The notes under the pieces are model-generated. The model was not told the DNA's origin. It made no database searches and saw nothing but the letters and a program-made list of their open reading frames with translations. From contig JAEELC010000081.1 in assembly GCA_016288675.1 (NCBI GenBank), positions 1 to 5,195 on the forward strand: 5,195 bases of DNA. Reading direction: 5' to 3'. Positions 1 through 5,195 of the stretch are shown one piece after another. The position numbers and the translations under genes were made by a program. Source of the stretch: Acholeplasmatales bacterium (GTDB taxonomy: Bacteria; Bacillota_I; Bacilli_A; Acholeplasmatales; Anaeroplasmataceae). The first letter of the stretch is position 1; the number at the start of each line of letters is the position of its first letter.

Positions 1-917
1 TTCTTAAGTATGATACAGCACAGGGCGGATTCGCAGGTAAGATTGGTGAGCACGCTCACACAGTAGAGGCTGATGATGAGGCTAATACACTTACTGTTGA
101 TGGTAAGACACTTCAGATCTATAAGGAAGCTGATGCAAACAACTGCCCATGGGGTAAGCTTGATGTTGACGTTGTTCTTGAATGTACAGGATTCTACACT
201 AAGAAAGAAAAGGCTATGGCTCATATCAATGCCGGTGCTAAGAAGGTTGTTATTTCAGCTCCAGCTGGTAACGATTTAAAGACTATCGTTTACAATGTAA
301 ACAATGAAACATTAACTGCTGATGATCAAATCATTTCTGCAGCTTCATGCACAACTAACTGCTTAGCTCCAATGGCAAAGGCTTTAAATGACTTTGCTCC
401 AATCGAGTCAGGTATTATGACTACAATTCATGCTTACACAGGTGATCAAATGATCCTTGACGGACCACACCGTAAGGGTGATTTAAGAAGAGCTCGTGCT
501 GGTGCAGCTAACATTACTCCTGCTTCTTCAGGTGCTGCTAAGGCTATCGGTCTTGTATTACCAGAATTAAATGGTAAGTTAATCGGTGCTGCTCAACGTG
601 TTCCAGTAGCTACTGGTTCTACAACTATTCTTTCTGCTGTTGTTTCAAGCGACAAGGAAGTTACAGTTGAATCAATCAACGCTGCTATGAAGGCTGCTTC
701 AGATCCAGAAACATTCGGTTACAATGAAGATCCAATCGTTTCTTCAGACGTTATCGGTATGCGTTATGGTTCATTATTCGATGCTACTCAAACTATGGTA
801 TTAGCATTAGGTAATGGTAAGTACCAAGTTCAAGTTGTTTCTTGGTATGACAACGAAAACTCATACACTAGCCAAATGGTTAGAACAATTAAGTATTTCG
901 CTGAATTAACTAAGTAA
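1..917 (+). CDS. gap: Glyceraldehyde-3-phosphate dehydrogenase, 5'-truncated by window edge
   Basis: Cytoplasmic glycolytic enzyme that oxidises and phosphorylates glyceraldehyde-3-phosphate to 1,3-bisphosphoglycerate with NAD(P)+. The reading frame is open from base 3 and gives 304 visible residues up to the TAA at 915-917. The first visible residues (LKYDTAQG) align near position 45 of family members I recall, so roughly 40-50 N-terminal residues, including the Rossmann dinucleotide-binding start, lie outside the window; NAD versus NADP preference cannot be judged. The active-site motif SCTTNC has its nucleophilic Cys at 348-350, the catalytic His of HAYTGDQ is at 429-431, and the phosphate-binding LRRARAG region and the C-terminal SWYDNE motif are present. 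Lys is almost always AAG, as expected of a highly expressed gene. The first ~60 visible codons use CTT, CAG and GAG, unlike the rest (see findings). A terminator follows 16 nt after the stop. The family call is essentially certain. Confidence 0.97.
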   Translation, partial: LKYDTAQGGFAGKIGEHAHTVEADDEANTLTVDGKTLQIYKEADANNCPWGKLDVDVVLECTGFYTKKEKAMAHINAGAKKVVISAPAGNDLKTIVYNVNNETLTADDQIISAASCTTNCLAPMAKALNDFAPIESGIMTTIHAYTGDQMILDGPHRKGDLRRARAGAANITPASSGAAKAIGLVLPELNGKLIGAAQRVPVATGSTTILSAVVSSDKEVTVESINAAMKAASDPETFGYNEDPIVSSDVIGMRYGSLFDATQTMVLALGNGKYQVQVVSWYDNENSYTSQMVRTIKYFAELTK

Positions 918-933
918 TTTACTTATAATTATT

Positions 934-963
934 AAGAAATCCCTTTTGGGATTTCTTTTTTTT
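934..963 (+). terminator. Intrinsic terminator of gap
   Basis: A perfect 10-bp inverted repeat, AAGAAATCCC (934-943) against GGGATTTCTT (948-957), encloses a TTTT loop and runs into eight consecutive T residues at 956-963. It begins 16 nt after the gap stop codon and separates gap from the ung unit. Confidence 0.93.
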
Positions 964-975
964 ATTGTCTATTTA

Positions 976-984
976 TGATATACT
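976..984 (+). promoter_or_regulatory. Putative extended -10 promoter of the ung-trmFO-xerC unit
   Basis: TGA followed by TATACT (979-984) makes an extended -10 element, preceded by TA, so that TATG matches the TRTG -16 motif known from Bacillus promoters. No -35 is recognisable at 16-18 bp spacing, where only the T-run of the gap terminator lies. Predicted start of transcription is near 991, giving a very short leader that still contains the ung Shine-Dalgarno site at 998-1003. Confidence 0.5.
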
Positions 985-997
985 TTTTATAGTATTT

Positions 998-1003
998 GAG
1001 GTG
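998..1003 (+). promoter_or_regulatory. Ribosome binding site that fixes the ung start
   Basis: GAGGTG lies 4 nt before the ATG at 1008. An upstream in-frame TTG at 996 would overlap this site and has no Shine-Dalgarno of its own, so ATG 1008 is taken as the start. The resulting N-terminus, MDWNTF, matches the usual UDG beginning. Confidence 0.8.
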
Positions 1004-1007
1004 TCAT

Positions 1008-1655
1008 ATGGATTGGAATACATTTATTAAAGAAGAAGAGATGAAGGATTATTTTAAGAAATTAAAATCCTTTGTGGAAAATGAATATAAAACTAAGGTT
1101 TGTTATCCTTCTTATGACAATATTTATGAAGCCTTTAAATTAACTCCTTTTGATAAAGTTAAAGTAGTTATTTTAGGACAAGATCCATATCATGAAGAAA
1201 ACCAAGCTCATGGTTTGTCATTCTCAGTATTATGTGAAAAATTACCACCATCTTTAAAGAATATCTATAAAGAAATGGCTAGTGATTTAAATGTTAGCGT
1301 TAATCAAGATGGTGACTTAAGCTATTTAGCAGTTCAAGGTGTATTGTTGTTAAATACAACTCTTACAGTTGAAGCTCATAAAGCTAATTCACATTCTAAA
1401 AAAGGCTGGGATATATTTACTGATAATGTTATTAAAGAATTGAATAACAGTAATAATCCAATAGTATTTATTTTATGGGGAAATAATTCTCGTGAAAAGG
1501 TTAAATTAATTACTAATCCAATTCATTGTATTATTGAAAGTGCACATCCTAGTCCACTTTCAGCATATCATGGATTTTTTGGTAGCCGTCCATTCTCACG
1601 TGCAAATGAATTTTTAATTAAGAATAATATAGAACCAATCAAATGGTATAAATAG
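1008..1655 (+). CDS. ung: Uracil-DNA glycosylase, family 1
   Basis: Excises uracil from DNA by cleaving the N-glycosidic bond, the first step of base-excision repair of deaminated cytosine or misincorporated dUMP. The protein has 215 residues, within the usual family-1 range. Visible motifs: the water-activating loop GQDPYH (57-62) with general base Asp59; QAHGLSFSV after it; the Pro-Ser DNA-compression loop PPSLKNI (80-86); LLLNTTLTV with the uracil-reading Asn116; and HPSPLSA (180-186) with catalytic His180 and the intercalating Leu184. The loop after GQDPYH reads EEN where many relatives I recall have a proline (xPN or xPG); all catalytic residues are intact. The stop TAG (1653-1655) overlaps the Shine-Dalgarno of trmFO, which starts 8 nt later, so the two are surely cotranscribed. 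Function is not in doubt; the neighbourhood with trmFO is less usual. Confidence 0.97.
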   Translation: MDWNTFIKEEEMKDYFKKLKSFVENEYKTKVCYPSYDNIYEAFKLTPFDKVKVVILGQDPYHEENQAHGLSFSVLCEKLPPSLKNIYKEMASDLNVSVNQDGDLSYLAVQGVLLLNTTLTVEAHKANSHSKKGWDIFTDNVIKELNNSNNPIVFILWGNNSREKVKLITNPIHCIIESAHPSPLSAYHGFFGSRPFSRANEFLIKNNIEPIKWYK

Positions 1656-1663
1656 GAGTATAT

Positions 1664-3010
1664 ATGGAAGTAAAAGTAATTGGTGCAGGTCTTGCTGGTG
1701 TTGAAGCCGCAAATTACCTTGCAAATAAAGGTGTACATGTTAAATTATATGAAATGCGTCCTAAAAAGATGACACCAGCTCATAAAACTGAAAAATTCGG
1801 TGAATTAGTTTGTTCAAATTCACTTCGTGCTGATTCGTTGGAAAACGCAGTAGGTATTCTAAAGCGTGAAATGGAAGAATTTGGTTCTTTAGTCATTAGA
1901 GAAGCACGTGCTCATAAAGTTGAAGCTGGTGGAGCTCTTGCAGTAGATAGAGAAGGATTCTCAGAAGCTATTACAAACGCAATAAAAGCAAATCCAAATA
2001 TTGAAATTATCTATGAAGAAGTAACTGAAATTGATCCTAATGTTCCAACTATTATATGTACAGGTCCATTAACTGGAGATGTTCTAGCTGATAACATTAT
2101 GAAGATGTTTGATGAAACAAATTTCCAGTTCTATGATGCAGCAGCTCCAATTGTATATGCTGATTCTTTAAATTATGATATTGTTTATTTAAAGAGTAGA
2201 TATGATAAAGGTGAAGCTAGTTATTTAAACTGTCCTATGACAAAAGAAGAATTTGATAGATTCTATGAAGCCCTTATCACTGCTGAAGGTGTTGTGCCTC
2301 ATGATTTTGAAGATATTCCTGGCACAACTCCAAAGACTAATAATGTTAATGATGAGGTAAAGGTTTTTGAAGGTTGCATGCCAGTTGAAATAATGGCAAA
2401 GCGTGGACCTCAAACTTTACTTTTTGGTCCTCTAAAGCCTGTAGGCTTAAGAAAACCTGATGGTACAAGTCCTTATGCAGTAGTTCAATTACGTCAAGAT
2501 GATGCAGCAAAGACTATGTATAATTTAGTAGGCTTCCAAACACATTTAAAATATCCAGAACAAAAGAGAGTTTTCTCACTTATTCCAGGTCTTGAAAATG
2601 CTCGTTTTGCTAAATACGGTGTAATGCATAGAAATTCATTTATTAATGCACCACTTGTAATCAATGAAACATATCAAACAAAGAAATATCCAAATATTTT
2701 CTTTGCTGGTCAATTATCTGGTGTAGAAGGATATGTTGAAAGTGCTGCTAGTGGTATTGTTGCAGCAATCAATATGTATCGCCATCTAACAGGAAAAGAA
2801 TTATATAAGTTTTCTCGTAAGACTTCAATTGGTTCTCAAGCATATTATATTGCTCATGCTAACAAGGATGGATTTGAGCCAATGAATGCAAATTTTGGTA
2901 TCATGGAAGATATTGATTTTAAGCATTCCAAGAAGGATCGTAAGAGATTATATAGTGAACGTGCATTAGAAGAAATTAAAAAAGCTCGTGAGGAAATAGA
3001 AAATGACTGA
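1664..3010 (+). CDS. trmFO: tRNA m5U54 methyltransferase TrmFO (folate- and FAD-dependent)
   Basis: Cytoplasmic flavoenzyme, formerly Gid, that methylates U54 of the tRNA T-loop using 5,10-methylenetetrahydrofolate as carbon donor and reduced FAD. The protein has 448 residues. The N-terminal FAD-binding motif [10 protein letters not shown] is at 7-16, followed by LYEMRP (28-33), the family signature [10 protein letters not shown] (47-56) with Cys50, and [12 protein letters not shown] (88-99). The central region carries YLNCPMT (187-193), [14 protein letters not shown] (235-248) with Cys238 matching the second functional cysteine of the Bacillus enzyme, and [10 protein letters not shown] (271-280). 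The C-terminal part has the second flavin-contact motif [19 protein letters not shown] (346-364) and EPMNANFG (405-412). Residues about 211-233 form a segment roughly 14 residues longer than in the B. subtilis protein as I recall it. GGAG (1655-1658) lies 5 nt before the ATG. The 3' end overlaps xerC by 8 bp. Its stop is TGA. Confidence 0.97.
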   Translation: MEVKVIGAGLAGVEAANYLANKGVHVKLYEMRPKKMTPAHKTEKFGELVCSNSLRADSLENAVGILKREMEEFGSLVIREARAHKVEAGGALAVDREGFSEAITNAIKANPNIEIIYEEVTEIDPNVPTIICTGPLTGDVLADNIMKMFDETNFQFYDAAAPIVYADSLNYDIVYLKSRYDKGEASYLNCPMTKEEFDRFYEALITAEGVVPHDFEDIPGTTPKTNNVNDEVKVFEGCMPVEIMAKRGPQTLLFGPLKPVGLRKPDGTSPYAVVQLRQDDAAKTMYNLVGFQTHLKYPEQKRVFSLIPGLENARFAKYGVMHRNSFINAPLVINETYQTKKYPNIFFAGQLSGVEGYVESAASGIVAAINMYRHLTGKELYKFSRKTSIGSQAYYIAHANKDGFEPMNANFGIMEDIDFKHSKKDRKRLYSERALEEIKKAREEIEND

Positions 3011-3923
3011 GGACGAGGCAATAGATCTATTTTGTAATTATTTGCTAGGAGTTAAAAACTATTCTGAAAATACAATTAAAAGTTATAGAGAAGATATAAA
3101 TGATTTTAAAGAGTTTATTCACGAAGAAAAGATGGCTCGTGATATCTTAAGTATAAGAAATGATAGAGCTCCTAATAATTTTAAATCTTCTTTACGTTAT
3201 AAAAAGATTTCTATTAGTTCAATTGATAGAAAGCTATCAAGTCTTAGAACTTTTTATAAGTATTTAGTTAAAGAAAATATAGTTACTGATAACTTTTTTA
3301 CAAATGTAGAAACTATTAAGAAAGAGAAAAGATTGCCACATGTTGTAAAAGAACCTGAACTTGTAGAATTATTTAATTCAATTGATGTTAAAATACCACT
3401 TGGATTTAGAAATTATGTTATTTTAGAGGTACTATACGGATGTGGACTTCGTGTATCTGAATTGTGTGATATGCAAATATCAGATATTAATTTTTCTGAT
3501 TCAACAATTAAGATACATGGAAAAGGTAATAAAGAACGTATTGCAGTATTATTTAGTGAACTAGCTCGTGATTTAAAGCATTATATTATGTATGAAAGAC
3601 TTGTACTTATAAAAAGGAGTTCTGATATTGAAAATAGAACTGTATTTTTAAATAAGAATGGTACGAGTTTAACACCACGTGGGGTGCGTGTGATTCTTGA
3701 TTCTTTAATAAAGAATGCAGGAGACACATATCATCTTACTCCTCATATGTTACGTCATTCTTTTGCAACAAGTATGCTTGATCATGGCGCTGATTTAAGA
3801 AGTGTTCAAGAATTGTTAGGACATGAAAATTTGTCTACAACTCAAATTTATACACATGTTTCAATTGAAAAGATGAAGCAACAATATCAAGAAGCTTTCC
3901 CAAGAGCTAAAAAAGAAAAATAG
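3003..3923 (+). CDS. xerC: Tyrosine recombinase XerC-like (CodV type)
   Basis: Site-specific recombinase expected to act with a XerD partner at dif to resolve chromosome dimers at division. The 306 residues show an N-terminal SAM-like core-binding domain (about 5-95, including [15 protein letters not shown] and [11 protein letters not shown]) and a C-terminal catalytic domain. All catalytic residues are present: Arg150 (GCGLRVSEL), Lys174 (HGKGNKER), His248 and Arg251 ([14 protein letters not shown]), His274 (LLGH) and nucleophile Tyr283 (QIYTHV). The start ATG at 3003 lies inside the end of trmFO (shared ATGACTGA, 8 bp overlap), and GAGGA at 2990-2994 within trmFO supplies the ribosome site, so translation is probably coupled. 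XerC rather than XerD is inferred from position: in many Bacillota the gene after trmFO is xerC/codV. No dif site was seen in the window. No convincing terminator follows, so some read-through into the lipoprotein gene is possible. Confidence 0.92.
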   Translation: MTEDEAIDLFCNYLLGVKNYSENTIKSYREDINDFKEFIHEEKMARDILSIRNDRAPNNFKSSLRYKKISISSIDRKLSSLRTFYKYLVKENIVTDNFFTNVETIKKEKRLPHVVKEPELVELFNSIDVKIPLGFRNYVILEVLYGCGLRVSELCDMQISDINFSDSTIKIHGKGNKERIAVLFSELARDLKHYIMYERLVLIKRSSDIENRTVFLNKNGTSLTPRGVRVILDSLIKNAGDTYHLTPHMLRHSFATSMLDHGADLRSVQELLGHENLSTTQIYTHVSIEKMKQQYQEAFPRAKKEK

Positions 3924-3925
3924 TA

Positions 3926-3954
3926 TTGTAAAAAACAATAAATTATGATAAAAT
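3926..3954 (+). promoter_or_regulatory. Putative sigma-A promoter of the lipoprotein gene
   Basis: TTGTAA (3926-3931; 4 of 6 matches to TTGACA) and TAAAAT (3949-3954; 5 of 6 to TATAAT) are separated by 17 bp. TATGA directly upstream of the -10 gives an extended -10/-16 element. Predicted start is near 3961, leaving a short leader with the Shine-Dalgarno AAGAGGAG (3967-3974), 9 nt before the ATG. Confidence 0.65.
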
Positions 3955-3983
3955 TCGTTAGAAAATAAGAGGAGAATTCACTC

Positions 3984-4724
3984 ATGAAAAATAAGAAGAT
4001 TTTATTAACATTATCTGTTGCTGGAGTTTCTGCATTAGCACTTGCTTCATGCAAAAATAATTATAAAACTAACACAGCTGATAATAGTGCATTAAGTTTA
4101 GATGTTACTAAGAATTGGTTTATGGATGGAAAAGATATTTCTAAAACTCAAGTTTCTGAAGTATTTACAAGAGCAATTTATAATCCAGTTAACGATGAAG
4201 ATTTTGACAAATCTAAAGCATATACAACTATTTATGCTTATGAAAATATCGCAGAAAGCGCACGTATGGTTGAAACTGAATTAACTAGTGATATGACTAA
4301 AGATGGTGTAAAGAATACTGTTCGCTTCTTACAAACTAGTACATTCACTGATGCATATAAAACAAGCTTTGGCGAAAATATTTATGCTAAAAATGATGAT
4401 ATTAAAAAGGCATTTACTACATTTACTGCTGATGTTCAAAAAACAAGCTCTAAGAGTTTAAATGATTATGGCATTACAAAAGATAAGCTAGATAGTGAAA
4501 ATACTAACTACCTTGAAGTTATTTATGTTCCTTTCTTTGTACGTTCTTATTCTTCATATTCAGAAGATAATACTACACTAACTCTTTCTTCATTTGTAGT
4601 AGTTCCTGTATATGTATTTAGTACAACAAAGAATGAAAATGTTTATAACAATGATATTGCTAAGAGCTTTGCTGATAAATTAGCTACATTTAATTACAAC
4701 AAGGATTCTCAAACAATTTACTAA
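3984..4724 (+). CDS. Putative lipoprotein of unknown function
   Basis: I do not recognise a family. The 246-residue product begins with a classic type II signal peptide: positive n-region MKNKK, hydrophobic stretch ILLTLSVAGVSALAL, and lipobox LASC (20-23), so Cys23 should be lipidated by Lgt and cut by LspA. The mature ~224-residue protein would be anchored on the outer face of the membrane. It has no other cysteine and no further membrane helix, and is rich in Thr, Ser, Asn, Asp and Lys, as exposed Gram-positive proteins often are. The C-terminal third has two alternating, Val/Tyr/Phe-rich segments (176-189 and 197-212, e.g. SSFVVVPVYVF) that look like beta strands of one sheet. The middle (about 85-150) is more helix-like. 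It has its own promoter and terminator. Codon use resembles ung to xerC, giving no hint of recent transfer. It sits between xerC and rpsB, where hslV, hslU and codY stand in some relatives. Confidence 0.85.
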   Translation: MKNKKILLTLSVAGVSALALASCKNNYKTNTADNSALSLDVTKNWFMDGKDISKTQVSEVFTRAIYNPVNDEDFDKSKAYTTIYAYENIAESARMVETELTSDMTKDGVKNTVRFLQTSTFTDAYKTSFGENIYAKNDDIKKAFTTFTADVQKTSSKSLNDYGITKDKLDSENTNYLEVIYVPFFVRSYSSYSEDNTTLTLSSFVVVPVYVFSTTKNENVYNNDIAKSFADKLATFNYNKDSQTIY

Positions 4725-4726
4725 TT

Positions 4727-4752
4727 AATATGGACTTTTGTCCATATTTTTT
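4727..4752 (+). terminator. Intrinsic terminator of the lipoprotein gene
   Basis: A perfect 9-bp stem, AATATGGAC (4727-4735) with GTCCATATT (4740-4748), closes a TTTT loop and is followed by T residues to 4752 and then ATTT. It starts 2 nt after the TAA stop and insulates the rpsB transcript from upstream reading. Confidence 0.93.
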
Positions 4753-4775
4753 ATTTGATTTAATTAGTAAAAATG

Positions 4776-4827
4776 TAATTTTATTTTTAAAAATAGTCTT
4801 GATAAAAATTGACTTATATGTTATAAT
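4776..4827 (+). promoter_or_regulatory. Strong rpsB promoter with UP-like element
   Basis: TTGATA (4799-4804; 5 of 6) and a perfect TATAAT (4822-4827) are 17 bp apart. The -10 is extended by TATGT (4817-4821). Immediately upstream, 4776-4794 is entirely A/T in alternating T and A tracts, resembling the UP element that binds the RNA polymerase alpha subunit at ribosomal promoters. Transcription should begin near 4834, probably with G. This is the best promoter in the window, as fits a ribosomal protein gene. Confidence 0.85.
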
Positions 4828-4833
4828 TCAAAA

Positions 4834-4964
4834 GGTTTGAAAAAACACATGTTTTTCGGAGCTCACCGTCGAGTACGCCTATGCCTAGGTGGGGCGGTGC
4901 ATTGGAATTAGAAGCGTTGATGGAAAACAGATGATAAACAAAATAAAATACGGAGGAATTTATT
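4834..4964 (+). promoter_or_regulatory. Structured 5' leader of rpsB, candidate autoregulatory RNA
   Basis: About 131 nt lie between the predicted transcription start and the rpsB ATG. The stretch 4857-4905 has 32 G or C in 49 bases, in otherwise AT-rich intergenic DNA. Its best fold is an imperfect hairpin: CACCG (4864-4868) pairs with CGGTG (4895-4899), then an internal loop of TCGAGTA against GGG, then CGCCTA (4876-4881) with TAGGTG (4886-4891; one G-U pair) closed by a TGCC loop. An outer helix TGTTTTTCG (4850-4858) with TGGAAAACA (4921-4929; two G-U pairs) could enclose it. Alternatively AAAAAC (4841-4846) can pair with GTTTTT (4851-4856). No T-run follows, so it is not a terminator. The region 4930-4951 is unstructured and A-rich, leading to the Shine-Dalgarno GGAGG (4952-4956), 8 nt before ATG. 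Leaders that let S2 repress rpsB-tsf are known in Gammaproteobacteria; a similar role here is inference. The fold was worked out by eye. Confidence 0.6.
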
Positions 4965-5195
4965 ATGGCAGTAGTTTCAATGAAACAATTATTAGAAGCT
5001 GGTGTTCATTTCGGACACGCAACTCGTAGATGGAATCCTAAGATGGCAAAGTACATCTTCACATCTAGAAATGGTATTTATATTATCGATTTACAAAAGA
5101 CAGCTAACTCAATCGAAGAAGCTTATAAGGCTTTAGCTGAAGCAACTAAGGACGGCGGTAAGGTTTTATTCGTTGGTACTAAGAAGCAAGCTCAA
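4965..5195 (+). CDS. rpsB: Small-subunit ribosomal protein S2, 3'-truncated by window edge
   Basis: S2 (uS2) is a late-assembling protein on the back of the 30S subunit, near the anti-Shine-Dalgarno region, and is needed with S1 for mRNA binding in many bacteria. The first 77 residues are visible of about 230-260 usual. The start [18 protein letters not shown], then [23 protein letters not shown] and [15 protein letters not shown] are unmistakable S2 hallmarks. Residue 19 is Ala (GHATRR) where most homologues I recall have Gln. Codons are of the highly expressed type: 8 of 9 Lys are AAG, and all Leu are TTA and all Gln CAA. A strong Shine-Dalgarno precedes it. tsf (EF-Ts) is expected next, beyond the window. 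Confidence 0.98.
   Translation, partial: MAVVSMKQLLEAGVHFGHATRRWNPKMAKYIFTSRNGIYIIDLQKTANSIEEAYKALAEATKDGGKVLFVGTKKQAQ

Noticed and set aside
73..279. 68-codon open frame in a second + frame within gap
   Set aside because: The overlapping GAPDH frame is unmistakable. The alternative product is an arbitrary Leu/Arg-rich peptide.
965..993. Alternative ung promoter TTGTCT, 17 bp, TATAGT
   Set aside because: It would start transcription near 1000, inside the ung ribosome site. The extended -10 at 976-984 gives a workable leader.
996..1007. Upstream TTG as start of ung, adding four residues
   Set aside because: It overlaps the Shine-Dalgarno GAGGTG that serves ATG 1008, has no ribosome site of its own, and the added residues do not resemble UDG N-termini.
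2225..2413. 62-codon open frame on the minus strand inside trmFO
   Set aside because: It lies wholly within a well-conserved coding region, has no ribosome site, and its product has no recognisable character; a shadow frame.
3924..3940. Hairpin TATTGT/ACAATA just after xerC as a terminator
   Set aside because: Only 6 bp with a single G-C pair, and no T-run follows. It overlaps the lipoprotein promoter.
3943..3954. TTATGATAAAAT as part of a dif recombination site next to xerC
   Set aside because: It resembles one Xer arm only loosely, no matching opposite arm lies at the right distance, and the promoter reading explains the bases.
4102..4284. 60-codon open frame in a second + frame within the lipoprotein gene
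   Set aside because: The main frame has a signal peptide, a ribosome site and continuous codon style. The alternative has none of these.
4809..4814. TTGACT as -35 of the rpsB promoter
   Set aside because: It is only 7 bp from the TATAAT. TTGATA at 4799-4804 has the proper 17-bp spacing.
4888..4897. G-quadruplex in GGTGGGGCGG of the rpsB leader
   Set aside because: Only two-tier G runs with one-base or no loops, which would be weak, and the same bases form better Watson-Crick helices.
4834..4964. T-box or known metabolite riboswitch
   Set aside because: No T-box motif, no terminator/antiterminator pair, and no riboswitch core that I recognise. The downstream gene is a ribosomal protein, so a ribosomal leader fits better.

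Overview
The window is a stretch of low-GC Bacillota (Firmicutes) chromosome. The evidence is strongly AT-biased codons, strong Shine-Dalgarno sites, a Gram-positive type lipoprotein signal, and the neighbourhood trmFO-xerC-...-rpsB, which is typical of Bacilli and their relatives. TAA, TAG and TGA are all used as stops and tryptophan is TGG, so the code is the standard bacterial one, not the UGA=Trp code of mycoplasmas. An uncultured or gut-associated Erysipelotrichia/Bacilli-like lineage is a reasonable guess, but the sequence alone does not settle it. Every gene is on the + strand, and no mobile element, CRISPR array, tRNA or rRNA is visible.

Layout: (1) the last ~304 codons of gap (glycolytic GAPDH), closed by a clean intrinsic terminator at 934-963. 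(2) A compact unit ung-trmFO-xerC (1008-3923) with an 8-nt gap and then an 8-bp overlap, probably one mRNA from an extended -10 promoter just after the gap terminator. It encodes uracil-DNA glycosylase, the folate-dependent tRNA m5U54 methyltransferase and a Xer tyrosine recombinase. (3) A lipoprotein of unknown function (3984-4724) with its own promoter and a strong terminator. (4) A strong promoter with an A/T-rich upstream element, a ~130-nt leader holding a GC-rich foldable island, and the first 77 codons of rpsB (ribosomal protein S2).

The genes are mostly housekeeping: energy metabolism, DNA repair, tRNA modification, chromosome-dimer resolution and translation. gap and rpsB share a highly expressed style of codon use (AAG for Lys; many AAC, TAC and ATC codons), whereas ung, trmFO, xerC and the lipoprotein gene are more AT-rich. 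The parts most worth attention are the structured rpsB leader, a candidate S2-responsive regulator; the lipoprotein gene standing where related Bacillota carry hslV-hslU-codY; and a break in codon usage inside gap that hints at a mosaic gene.
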